Assembly (NCBI GenBank): GCA_000827325.1
Contig: KN832895.1
Coordinates: forward strand, 15,438 to 79,437
Length of the DNA stretch: 64,000 nucleotides
Direction of reading: 5' to 3'
From: Oidiodendron maius Zn
Lineage: Eukaryota; Ascomycota; Leotiomycetes; Myxotrichaceae
Below, piece after piece: positions 1 to 11,340 of the stretch. Each line of letters begins with the position of its first letter. Position 1 is the stretch's first letter. Both the position numbers and the translations under genes were made by a program. Under the pieces are notes generated by a model that saw only the letters and a list, made by a program, of their open reading frames with translations, did no database searches and was not told where the DNA came from.

Positions 1-480
1 CCCTTTGGTCTTAACGAGTCGTCCTTGGACCTATATAGGGGTTAACAACTTCCATTACACAAGGAGGAACACTTAAGGATCTTCCAAGCCCTCGAGTCGC
101 GCCAGGGAGTAAACTGCGACCCTGACGCGACTACTCAGAGCCGGACGGTATCGAGGGTGTCCTGTCCCTACTATAGTACATAGTAGGGTCGGATGGTTAT
201 TGTAAGCCATCTCCCTCTTATACAATCAATTGACTAGCAGGTAGTGCGATAGTTCGAGTCGTGGTCGATTCGACGTGTATATTATGTTGTAGTCACGGTC
301 GCGTACAATTCTTGACCAGAATCACAACAAAACCACGTTTCGCGCCCTCAGCGACCATGCAGCAGGTACACGGTGCTGTAGCCCCTCGGACTCGATAGAC
401 TGAAGAGTTAAATATCATATCCTCGATTTTTGCGATGTCCAGCACCCTTTTCAGGGCGATTCCGATGGCTGTTCACCGGA
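1..480. other. Gene-free window start with normal GC
   Basis: Balanced base composition but no open frame of 60 codons on either strand. It ends abruptly at about position 480, where TA-rich DNA begins. Its origin is not recognisable; it may be the unmutated edge of the repeat that follows. Confidence 0.4.
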
Positions 481-484
481 GAGG

Positions 485-2635
485 TTTTTAAACTAGATAT
501 TATAATACTAGAAGAATTTATAGTTAAAGATTAGATTATAGTTATTAAGATTAATAATTAAAAGTAGGATATTATAAGTATACTATCTATTAACTATAAT
601 ATAGACTATAAATATATCTATAATTAAATTACTCTATTTTCTATTAAACTCTTTAATAGATATTAGTTTATCTAATTAGGTCTATTTAATCTATAAGTAT
701 TCTATAAACTATAGAGTAATAATCAAATTTATAAAATAGAAACTATTTACTCTAGAATTAGCTAAGGCTTTAAGTTTAATTCTATATCTATTATATAATA
801 TAATACTAGAGACTAAGAACTACTTTCTATTAACTAACTAACTTAAATTAATATTTAAAATATTAAGATATTTCTATTTTAAAGAGAAGACTTCCTTTAG
901 AACTCTTCTTTTTCTAATTCTTTATCTATTATAAACTCTTATAGATTAGATTCTATATTCTTTATATCTATAGAATAGATCTTATAGAGATAATTCTATA
1001 CTATATAGTCTAGTTAGTTATATTTAAAGTAAGTATTAAACTAGCTAAACTTTAATAATATAAGTTATTATATTTTAGATAAATTCAGTTAGTTATAAGT
1101 AGAAAGAGAATCTATAGTTTATTAAAGACTAAAGAGGTAGCTATATAGCTAAAGGTTATAAGTCTATAGACTAGATTTAGATTATAATAGTTTTAAAGGA
1201 TATTTATAGATATTTATCTACTCTATTAGTAATACTCTTTATAATCTATAATTTATTTTAGACTCTAGTCTATTTAGATATAATAAATAGCTAGCTATCT
1301 ATAAATTATAAAATCATTAAACTATAGAAGAGTACTTTTCTAAAGTTCTATAGTTAGTTTCTTATAAAGATTAAGTTTCTAGTCTATAATTAGAATCCTT
1401 CTATAGTCTATAAGATATAAAAACTAGATATAGAATTCAGTAAAAGTCTATAATAGTTTTATTTTTAGGATATAATACTTTATATAGATATTTTCAGCCT
1501 TATATAGATTATTATAAATAGAAACTAGATAATTGATTATATTCTAGACTATAAGATATAGGTCTATTATATTCTTATAGTTATAATAAGGCTATAAATA
1601 TATCTATATATTATCTACTATATAGCTAAAGATATATACTTTATAAGCTCCTTTAATCTAGTAATAGTCTATATTAACTTCTAGTTTTATATAAATAATT
1701 AGTTTCTAGTTCTTAAAGGTTAAATTCTTACTATTAGAAAGTAAGACTAGATCTAAAAGCTTTAAAGACTTATAGGTCTCTATTAGAGATATAGAGTTTA
1801 TAGAACTAGATATAGTTTTAGATTACCTTTAGACTAAGGCTTTAAGCTTTCTAATTATAACTATTATAGTCTAAAGCTATATATTCAGCTCTTTATAGTC
1901 TATTAGTTCCTCTATAAATAGAGTATCTTTAGTTTTAGTTATATATTATAGTTTATTAAAGGTTATAGTATCTAGAGTATAGATTAATCTTTTAGATAAG
2001 GGTATTCTTATAGATTAATTAGATCTATATTAAAAAGGTCTTATTTTAGGTTTATAGTTTATATACTCTTATATTATAGGGTTATAGGTTTATCTATAAG
2101 AGGTAGGTTAGTTTAGTTTATAAGCTATAGGTTTATAGTTTATAGATTATAAATCTAGATATCTTTAAGTTCCTTTCTAAAAAGAAGTTAAAAGAGTTTA
2201 GTATAATATAATAGTCTAGATAGATATATAAGTATAGTATATAGGTTATATTAATAGTCTATAAGAAAGGGTTATATATTCAAGAATACTAAACTAAAGA
2301 GAAAAGAAGTCTACTCTATAGAAAAGAGCTCTATATATACTACTATAAGGTTATATAATAAAAGAAAGCAAGATTATATAATCTATAGATAGAATATAGT
2401 CTATAATATATATTAAAGATATTAATATATAATATAATTAAATATTAGTTAATTAGAAACTTATAACTTTAGAGGAATTATCTCTTATCTAGTATAGAAA
2501 GATAAGCCTATACTATCTAAATATATAATAGATATTACTAGATTGAAAGGTAATTAAATTACTAGACTATATATAGTAAAATAAAGTAGTAAAATATATA
2601 AAAAAAGAATAAATTAAAGTCTATCTATGTAAGGA
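485..2635. repeat. AT-rich block, probable RIP-mutated transposon fossil
   Basis: About 2.15 kb consisting almost wholly of A, T and TpA-rich strings such as CTATA and TTATA, with no open frame. Both edges are sharp (about 485 and 2635). This is the expected end state of repeat-induced point mutation, which turns CpA into TpA in duplicated DNA. The parent element can no longer be named by eye; it is thoroughly decayed. Confidence 0.7.
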
Positions 2636-2639
2636 TGTC

Positions 2640-3010
2640 TTCTAGAGGCTGGTATAAAGGCAGGGAATCACAGGCGCAACACGTGCAATGATATCGTATA
2701 AGCTCCCAGGACAACTCCTGTGTCCTGAAGCAAGAATCAATTCAAAAGACAGACTATTTCTTACAGAACCCTTAGAGAGGATCACTCTCTTTTTATCAGA
2801 GTCCCCCTCCCATAATCTAGGAGTCGCCGTGGCTAGTTCGTCGCACCAGCGTCTCAGCTGCGCTCTGTGTCTCACCTAGCCACGTGATGACCATTCGGCC
2901 ATAACATAAAGGTGCTGTATTGACGAAGACAATTAAACTAAGGAGAGAAAGGCTCTCTGTACAGCACGCTCAACTATATAAATACAGCTCAGCCTAGATT
3001 AAGCCTAGTG
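2640..3010. repeat. LTR-like relic
   Basis: The stretch around 2878-2945 (CCACGTGATG, then GGTGCTGTATTGACGAAGAC and a TAAGGAG-like string) resembles the terminal repeats at 42321-42482 and 43749-43910. It is therefore read as a fossil fragment of the same LTR family. Limits are approximate and no coding part is seen. The small open frames here (2642-2879) are judged chance frames. Confidence 0.4.
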
Positions 3011-3339
3011 CTAAAGGGATATAGCGAATCGCTGGCGCCCACCTCACCAAAAAATTCGCGTATACTAGAAGACGGGCGACAAATAAAATTAGGGCCTAAG
3101 TTAGTTTAGCGCCTTACGTCACATGCGGTATACAATTTACAATGTACGATGTACTTTGCGTCACGACAAACCTTCGATTCTGTTACATGCTCTCATCACA
3201 TCTGCGATACTCCATCCGAATCCGTTAATCCAGCAGAGGGCAATACTTAGCCAAGAGCACTTCTTTACCCTCATTCTTCAATTCTTCCTATTTACGTTTT
3301 TCTCGGAGTGAGGATAACCCGGAATCCTCCTGGTTCAAA

Positions 3340-5132
3340 ATGAATCGCCTACTTCGGAGTAAGCAGGGCTGTTGGACCTGCCGCCTTCGAAGGAAAAAGT
3401 GCGATGAGAGGCGTCCCATCTGTGCAGCATGTGAATCTTTGGCCATATTCTGTCATGGCTATGGTCCGAGGCCGGACTGGATGGATAATGGAGGGAAAGA
3501 GAAAGCGATGGCGAATGATATCAAAAAAGCAGCGTCACGCCAGATAATCGGATCCCAGAGGTTTAGACTAGTACCAAAGCTGCTAATGGCTTCCCCAGCA
3601 GGGCCCTCTTCATATGGGAACACTTCTAATGCTGGACGCAAGGCGATCGGTCCAGTGAGAAACTCTCCACATCGTACAGTAGACCGCGGCACTGCGCCAA
3701 CTGTAAGCTACAGGAAATTAAGGTGTACAAAGCTAACTCTGGTAGCGTCCTGAACTACAAGACGACAATATCGTCTCTAAATCTCCATTGTTGCCTACGA
3801 TGACAAGTACTGAAACAGTTCTACTTATGCATTTTCTTGATAAGGTTTTCCCTTTGCAGTACCCACTGTACACACCAAATATCATACAGGGTGGGCGTGG
3901 CTGGGTCCTTTCACTTTTATTGCGCAATGCACCACTGTATCATGCGGCTCTGGCTCTTAGTGCCTTACATCGAAAATCGTCACTTCTGGTAGCAAATCGG
4001 GAGAAATGGCGCATGGTTAGTGAGACTCAGCAAGAGACACATCTGTCCATTTGCCTAACGGAGTTTCAAAATTCCATCCGTAACTTAGATCAGTGGTTGA
4101 AAGAAGAAAAAAAGGGTGATATCCTTGGTATCATGGCATCAATCGTACAGCTTGTCTATTTTGAAGTACGCCCACCCTATGCCGACTTCAAAGATTTTGT
4201 ATTAAAGGTGTATGCAGCTCTTTTCTGGCAATTGCAGTACCTGGCATATTCACCTTCGTGCAGCTACAGACCTATTTCGAGGACCTTATATGGATCGATG
4301 GGTTTCTCTCAAATTAATGGGACCGTCTAATGCGACTTCACTTCCGGATACGACTTCAGATGAAGATAACTTTCTTGTACCTGAAGACGAAGCAGCTTCT
4401 CGATTTTTATGGGGAGTGGTGATATGGCTAGATATTATCTCATGTGTCACAACAGGGAAGTCGCCCCGGCTTCTCTCTGTTCATGATGATGCAATCTCTG
4501 CAAGCTCTCAAATCCAGTTGGAAAATATCATGGGTTGCAAAAATTGGGTCATGCTCCAGATGAGCAACATTGCTGCACTCCAGGAACACAAAACAAGAGC
4601 CACTCGTGACGGGTCTATTGATGCGACCGCTTTTGAAAAGAGAGCCGATGTTATTAGAAAAGAGCTACAGAATTGGTTAACGGCAGACTTTTTGGAACAT
4701 CTTAGAATCACTAACTTAGACCCCCCACCGAGCAATCTAGTCGTGCCTTCAACCGCATTGGTCACCCGTATGTTTGCGCTTACAGCATTCATATATCATC
4801 ATGTAGTTGTTTCTGGCTTTCAGCTACAGACAGATGAGCTAAATACGACGATTTGGGAAGCCATGACGCTACTCCGCACACTAGTTCCCATAACTTCGAT
4901 GCACACAATAGTGTGTCCACTGTATATAATTGGATGTGTCGCAAAGGGTGAAGATAAGGATTTCTTTAGAAACATTTTCTCAAAGGCACCGTTACTGGAA
5001 CCATCGCTCGTCCATCGAAGCAAGATTCTGGCTATTCTGGAGCAAATTTGGCACGTGAGAGATACTACTCCTGATGGCTGGACTTGGGAGGAGAGTATTC
5101 GGTTGTCGAATTCCAGTCTTCTTCTTGTGTGA
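3340..5132 (+). CDS. Zn2Cys6 fungal transcription factor
   Basis: A nuclear sequence-specific regulator of the fungal binuclear-cluster class. The N terminus carries the six zinc-ligand cysteines at residues 11, 14, 21, 28, 31 and 38 (CWTCRLRRKKC core). A long helical part follows with the LFSGNCSTW/HLRAA motif, typical of the 'fungal-specific transcription factor 2' family. Two introns are inferred, 3703-3745 (43 nt, with CTAAC branch point) and 4166-4217 (52 nt); both restore frame at codon boundaries and give about 565 residues. The ATG at 3340 lies just before the zinc cluster. The next gene is an MDR reductase on the other strand, a possible target, but the sequence does not prove it. 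The gene looks intact. Confidence 0.85.
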
Positions 5133-5823
5133 CCTGGGCCGTTCATGAACAAAATGAGGTGGTTGGGACAAAACTTTGTCCATATATTGTATATGGGAGT
5201 CTGTTTGAGTACGTTTGGGATACCTGCTCGTTGTCGACTAAGAGCAGTGAGGGACTGTTTGGCCTCCCAGGGGGATTTATTGCGCCTTTATCCGCATTCA
5301 CTAAAATAGCTACAAGAGGACATAGCGAGTAGATCTAGGACTTCTGTTTACGTCGATTAATGGACTTTGGCCCTTGGTTTTGTATCGCACCCCTGATTTC
5401 GCCTCAATAACAAGGTCATGCATTGTATTTGAGGGTTGGGCTTACCTACATCATTTTAACTCCGTTAATTCTCCTCTCCAACAACTTTCTAACTCTACAA
5501 GCTACCCAGGTGGCAACGACGCGACATCGAGCGAAGCATAATGCCCACGGCATGATTTACGGAAGTGTTCCTTCCTAGGTTACGTGAGAACCAAATGAAA
5601 AGACCGCTCCTCCGGCTTAGTCTATAGAACCCTCGTTTCCTCTAGGTACTTTGTTTAACATAGCCTACAGTCCTTCCAACTGATACTATAACCGACATGA
5701 CTGATTTCTACACTGACCAACACCATATGGTGGGCCGCATATTAAAGGAGATGCTTCGATCATGCAGCGCAACCTGCGGCTGACCATTTATGATGAAAAT
5801 ATTGGGGATATCTAGTCAACCAT
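5133..5823. other. Intergenic, convergent 3' ends
   Basis: Spacer between a plus-strand regulator and a minus-strand reductase. The open frame at 5084-5332 starts inside the regulator gene and has no recognisable motif. Nothing else is seen. Confidence 0.5.
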
Positions 5824-6927
5824 TTAAGGATGTACATGCGTTTTTGTTCCTTTCCCGACCCTATAAGCGTCCATCGATGCATTCACCTTGTTCGCATCCA
5901 AACCCTCGATTACGGTGTAGCCGAGTGGCTTCAAATCCCCATTCTCTAGCCACTGGGGAACCGCTTTCCAGAAGGGGATACCAATATCAGGCAGCATATG
6001 GCCACTTCCAATCACCTGTTTGCTCTCAAAACCAGCTTGCTTCTCAGCCTTAGTGGTCTTGTCAGGCTCGCCTGGAACCAAGTGCGCAACCGTCCCTTTT
6101 TGCCTATTTGAGAGAAGCGATATAGCGATCGTGTGATCCATTGTAACGGCATCGAAGACATAGACGAGGTCGTTACCGACAATCTGTAGAACCCGGCTTT
6201 GGATTTCTGCATTAGAGAGATGCCGATCTATCACGTGTGTAGCCCCAAGGCTCTTTAGCTCGGCCTCTCCTTGCACCGCAGCTATTGCGACAACGGTTCC
6301 AATGTTTGCTATCCTTGCAAATTGAAGGCCAAATTTGCCACAGTTGCTTCCAGCGCCGACGATAGCGATCTTCGTGTGCCGATAGTCGAAATCTGTAGTG
6401 ACGTCCCGGAATGGTGGTGGGATATTGAGACCGCTGGCATGAAAGAGGGCAATGAACGCGGCGATGGCACAGCTGGGCAGAGTTGCGGCCTCATCGAAGG
6501 AGATTGCGCCCGGGATTCTGGCCGTGAGGGCAGTACCGACGAGCGCATATTGCTGGAGAGGAGCATAATCTGATCCACCGGCAGAGTTAGATTGCGTTAC
6601 TATGTGATCCCCCACGCGGACCCCAGAAACATTCGTTCCAACCTTCTCAACTATGCCAGCAAGATCGGTCCCGAGAATGGCGGGGAGAGAGTGTTTGATG
6701 AAGATGCCGTAGTCACGGTTCTTTTGGTCAATAGGGTTCACTATGAAACATTAGACCGAAGCTGATTAATTAGGGAAACAAAACCTGAAATTGTTGGAGT
6801 TGCACTCACGGCCCGCAGCGGAAACCTTCAGAAGTACTTCATTCTCTTTGGGAACTGGAATTGGCCGAGTCGTTGCGGTCACAGGTTTGCCAATTTCAGT
6901 GACGACGAGGGCGGTTTGAGTGGCCAT
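5824..6927 (-). CDS. Zinc-independent MDR oxidoreductase (enoyl reductase/quinone reductase-like)
   Basis: Medium-chain dehydrogenase/reductase, probably an NAD(P)H-dependent reductase of the LovC/ToxD-like enoyl-reductase group found in fungal secondary metabolism. The N-terminal GroES-like half has LNPIDQK and ILGTDLAGIVEKVG. A Rossmann half follows with a VGAGSNCGKFGLQFA nucleotide-binding loop, and the C terminus has LENGDLKPL. The zinc-ligand cysteine and histidine set of classical alcohol dehydrogenases is not apparent. One 69 nt intron (6741-6809) joins exon 1 (6810-6927) to exon 2 in phase, giving 344 residues, the usual length. The substrate cannot be read from sequence; no polyketide synthase lies in the window. 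Confidence 0.85.
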
Positions 6928-7723
6928 AACTGTTATGGGAAGGGATCAAGTGATGGTAATATGCTCTGAAGGGTTAGTGAGAAACCACGCTTGTAAAATA
7001 GCCCGAGTAGTACTGGAAGGAAGAGGGGATTTATTAGTTTAAATCTGTAAGAACTATCGGATCGGATAGAAAGTCTCGATCCAGGGCGTTAATGTATGCT
7101 CCAGCCAAGTGTTATTGGTGACTTAGGGTTTCATTTTGACTGATAGACTTCTTATATTATATACAAATCGTTTTTTTGTGCATCATCAATTGACCGGCTG
7201 GAACGGAACTAACAAGATTATAAATTTACCTGGTCAGAGCACGGATAGGCTGAATTCCAAGGATTAGGATTAGTTTGAACTTTAGTAACCCGCATTTGGT
7301 TATCTCCTCATTTCCGGGCTACTTTTTTTCTTTGCTTAAAATCATCGGTAATTTGTGGTCTGATTTATTATTGGCCGAAATGGCGGTATAAATTTTTATT
7401 GGCTGTGGCCACGGCTAAACCAAACCCAAAATCTTTCCTGTGCCAGACCGATCGTAACTTGCTTATGAGTGTCTTTGTCTCTAACTTACAAATTGCAAGC
7501 TGAGAGTAGAGTATTTACGCAAATAGACATACCTCAAACTTCGTCATCTCATCAGCTTCGCAGTGATTGAATTCTCAACTGTCGAACAATCTTTCTATCA
7601 GGCTACTCTTGAGTCTTGACATACCAGCCACGAGAACTTCGTAAAGGTCAAGTCCCCTGTGTGAGAGTTGACGTCTAAGAAGACCAGTTGTCTCAAATTA
7701 CTATACTCGAACTGCACTTTACT
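6928..7723. promoter_or_regulatory. Divergent intergenic region between reductase and SnoaL-like gene
   Basis: About 800 bp separating two gene starts that face away from each other. It contains the block at 7346-7438 that recurs at 13149-13241 (separate entry). No open frame is convincing. Confidence 0.45.
7346..7438 (+). repeat. Promoter-like repeat, copy 1
   Basis: A 93 bp block that aligns end to end with 13149-13241 at roughly 80-85% by eye, with one single-base gap. Both copies keep two ATTGG (inverted CCAAT) boxes exactly 28 bp apart (7370 and 7398 here), a TGGCGGTATA core between them and a closing AAAATCTTTCC. It lies 286 bp upstream of the SnoaL-like gene, in the same orientation. 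CCAAT boxes are bound by the fungal HAP/CBC complex; that role here is inference. Confidence 0.65.
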
Positions 7724-8952
7724 ATGGTTTATTTCCAACGACCGCTACTTGCCCTTGGAGTGCTTCGACTATATCAAACTGCATCAGCTTGTGTTGGCGG
7801 CATCCTTTCTTCAAGGGGTGTATATGAACGCGGCATACTGCCTCAAGCCGAGTCGGGTTATGCGGGCTGTGTAACGCCAGGTGAGTTCATGTTTTCGCTG
7901 ACATATCCTTTCATACAAGAGATGTCGTCCGTGTTAATTCGATGCTAGCTCCTGTTAATTGCGCATCGATTGGTACTTGTGGTTATCATGATAACCATGG
8001 CAGTGGACCTTGGAGCGTAGATGATAATCTGCGCTAGATGTAGGTTTCTGACGATGGATTTGTTTCCCGCGACTTTGCCAAATTCAACCACCGGAATGAT
8101 ACCATTGTATATATGCCGGCTGGACATGTGTACGATATGGCTCAACACATCCAGGACACGATCAACACCATGGCCTCATTTCCGGACCTCCGGCCACACA
8201 ACCACCCTTACAAGGTCACATTTGGAGAAGGTAACTGGGCGGTTGCATTTGAAGATGCAACCGGTACCAACACCGGTCCGATCAAAGGGGTAGATGGCGG
8301 ATGGGTACCCCCTACGGGTAGAGGGGTCAACTTTGAGTTCGCAACTTTCGCCAATTGGGAGGGAGGGCTTCTAACCCAGGAGTATATTTGGGCGGACAGT
8401 GTCAAACAAAGCCGCCAACTTGGCTTCATTCCGGATCCAGTCCCAAATACGCCTACTATCGGGTTGACTTTGAACAATTACTCAATCCCGCTAACCACCA
8501 ACCCTGGCCAAGACCACGTTGCCGAAAACAAAGCAGCCCACAGGGATTCCGACTCTGCATTCAACGCCGGAAAAATAGACGCCGGGAGTTTGCATTACTC
8601 CCCTGATATCAAGGTATATGGAGTCGGTGCAAACGACGAGATTCTTGGCTTAGAGGCATACCTCAATGTCATTCACCAATACCGAACTTCGTTTTCAAAT
8701 CTAACGATACAAAACGACCCATACATTCAAGCTATTGGCTCCGGCGACTGGACCGCAACTGTTACCAAACTCAGTGGCACGCTTACTGGTACTCTGCAAG
8801 TGCCAGGTTACTTGGCAGACGCTGCAATTCCTGCCACAGGAAAGAGTTTCGATGTGCTACACTACACAATTGCTCGTTGGCAGAAAGGAAATACTACCCA
8901 TATCAAGATCATGGCTGATCCATTCACCATACTCAGTCAAATTGGGGGATAA
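7724..8952 (+). pseudogene. Secreted SnoaL-like (NTF2-fold) protein, two in-frame TAG codons
   Basis: Encodes a signal-peptide-like N terminus (hydrophobic residues 5-22, ending in TASA) and two SnoaL-like domains, one before and one after about residue 150. The first domain includes CGYHDNHGSGPW; the second ends GKSFDVLHYTIARW. Exon 1 (7724-7880) joins exon 2 (from 7949) across a 68 nt intron in phase. In exon 2 the frame then meets TAG at 8035-8037 and 8041-8043 before running open to 8952. No intron of believable size removes both stops and keeps frame; the only one I find in phase at a fair donor is 27 nt (8017-8043). Both stops are what CAG glutamine codons become after a CpA-to-TpA change, the RIP signature. 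The gene is probably freshly dead. SnoaL folds act as small hydrolases, cyclases or isomerases; the substrate is unknown. Confidence 0.7.
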
Positions 8953-10541
8953 TCAAGAAATCCTGCCTTTACGTCCGATCCAAGAAGTCAGTTCTTGGGG
9001 GATGTGATGGGGACTATAATTCAGAGAATGGTTCTACACCATGTCGATGGCCTGAGCACAATTTTTTCATAATATTACTGTACTAGGTTATCGGAGAGCA
9101 TTTAATCAAGGCTTCATTCCCCCTAACCAATCAGCGTCGGAGAACTAGTATCTACGTGTAAAGGCGATCAAAAATTTTATGTTGCTAGTGATGGGAATAA
9201 ACCTAATTGATGCCATGAATGGAATGAATGCTCCAAATGATGCGATGCAGGTACCATGAAAGTCATAGCATAATCCTTGAAAGGCCATGTAGGAGTCTGC
9301 TACATCATTGATCTTTATCGGGGTCTTCTACACGTAAGACAATTTATACGGAGAGGGTTGGGGCAGGTTAAGGTAGAGAAAGAGGATGTGTTGGAGAAGG
9401 TATTAAACTGATTGATGATCTATCATGGAAGAGAGTGTAAAACTCGAACATCTGATCAATCGTAGTAAGGATAAAATAGGCAAACGACTGGTAGCTGATA
9501 GCGCGGTGATGTTTATCTGTCGGATTCGGATCGTAATGCTGTGATGTTTGATGGGTGAATTGCCTCAAGGATGGAGAAGCATAGTTTGACTCTTTTAAAC
9601 GTAAGCTTGATCCTTCTTGTATGTTTCTGAGCATTCCACAGCTGTTTCAAAGGAGCAAGCTGCATTTGTCATATATCTCCATCAGAGGTAGCTGCACGTT
9701 CTATCCATAACGATAGCCAAAGGCTATTTTCGGATCTGGGAGAATAGATGCAAACTAAAGACAAAAATTATACAAGATGAGGGAATATTAAGTTCGAAAC
9801 ATGGAGATAGAATCTAGCAACGTGAGCGACTACGAATATGCTGATAATGCCGTATCCTGCACTGATTGCTTCTGCCGGCTTCTTCCGGAGTATTTAAGAA
9901 CCTATGCTCGTAAAACGTGTTAAAATCTAACTCTCCCAGGTTCGACTCCCTACAGTAGATACAGATCTATGTACGGATCACTTATACACCTGAGGTAGCT
10001 GATAACTAATCTTCTAGCTTACTTATATCAGCCCCTAAGGAGCTTCTAGGAGCTTGATTACTGCGATTATTCAGGTTGCATGATAAGAAGACGAAATCCG
10101 ATTTCGACCATGCGCAACCTGTCCAAGAATAGCTATGTCTTCTATGATTGAGATCCGGAATGACTCGGCGAGTCCTGCCGAGCTACTGCTCAACCCCAAG
10201 GCTCAACCGAGGCCTGAATCCGGGTATGGTTGAGGCTTCTTCGGCTATGGTAGATGGCTATAGTCGGCCGCGGGGAATGCCACTAGACCTCGCCATGGCC
10301 GCTGCTGACAGCGATCAGATGTGCCGCATCAGATGGCCTTAGCCTGGTTCTGGGAATTCCTAATTGTCAGCTCGCTTGCAACGGCCGCCTTCGACGCATT
10401 CGCTCCTATGCGACGTAGATGGCAGCCGTAAGCGAGTCGATGATTAGGGCAGACGATTAACCCAGCGAAAATCGCTTTTACAACTTCAAAGTTGAAGATA
10501 AATGAACATATGTACGTCCCAATATCCTATGTGGAGTTTTA
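8953..10541. other. Long intergenic stretch
   Basis: About 1.6 kb without a supportable gene. Open frames at 9368-9634 (-) and 10148-10342 (+) have no recognisable motif. A T-arm-like string near 9940 is not a tRNA. Nothing else is seen. Confidence 0.5.
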
Positions 10542-11340
10542 ATGGATACCGAGGCTCCAAAGGCACCACCAGCGGCAACCACTGTCACAGTCCAGCAGTC
10601 GGGCCAGAAGCAGAGAAGGGCGACGGCTTGCGTGAGGTGTAACTTGAAGCGTTCAAAGTGCGATGCATCGGTCGTCGGCCTCCCATGCACGACCTGTCGT
10701 AATGCCAAATACCACGAGTGTCATTTAATCCGGTCAAAGCGGACAAGGTAGCTTCTCTTCGGGATTTGATAGGGGATATTCTGCATAATAACGTACTGAC
10801 CAGTCATACAGAGGATCTCGTGGGCGTTTTGTGAAACCAAGCGAGATTGAAGGCAGGCCACAGATACTCTGGCCCGAGTCAACCAACACAGCGCCCTCAG
10901 TGCAGCAATCATTAGTAAAGCAGTCCGATGTACTTGCCACCAAAACTGCTCATGATCCGCTGCTTTCCCTGGACCCGGCGATATTATACAATGATGGCGG
11001 GTCCCCTATCGAGTCTGAGGTGCGAGGTAGGGAAGCCGCAGCAGTTCGAAACGAAACGTCAGGGGGCAAATTGAGCCGCAGCCGTGATCAAAAGCAGAGA
11101 AGAGCAGCTTTTCTCGGTGAGAACTGGTTTGCATCGTACCTTGCTCATACTGCTGCTGGCCATAGTAAGAACCACAGGCACGTCCTACTGGAACCCAATC
11201 CCGTGATGGAGGTCAGCGCGCAGAACAACTTCACGGTGCATCAGTCGACGAACATGCTCTATGAGCTAGCTGCGATAATGGACACGGAATACGTCAGCGA
11301 CGAGAGATCAGATACTAGCACGTACCCCCAAGAGGACTGA
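10542..11340 (+). CDS. Short Zn2Cys6 protein lacking the regulatory domain
   Basis: A zinc binuclear cluster with cysteines at residues 30, 33, 40, 49, 52 and 60 (ACVRCNLKRSKC core), followed by a basic RSKRTRGSRGRF stretch as in cutinase-factor-like regulators. A 64 nt intron (10748-10811) restores frame and gives about 244 residues. The rest is polar, and the large middle-homology domain normal for this class is absent; such proteins usually run past 600 residues. The motif LGENWFASYL near the end resembles the point where that domain normally begins, so this is probably a 3'-truncated regulator. It could still bind DNA. About 1.7 kb without a gene follows. Confidence 0.6.

Noticed and set aside
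3123-3311. Small open frame before the first regulator
   Set aside because: Low-complexity hydrophobic end, no motif, lies in the expected promoter or leader.
5084-5332. Open frame overlapping the end of the first regulator
   Set aside because: No motif; it starts inside a better-supported gene in another frame.
5824-6927. Part of a polyketide cluster (LovC/ToxD-like reductase)
   Set aside because: No polyketide synthase or other backbone gene is in the window, so cluster membership cannot be claimed.
9935-9975. GGTTCGACTCC string like a tRNA T-arm
   Set aside because: The flanking bases cannot form the 5 bp T stem and no anticodon or D arm lies upstream.
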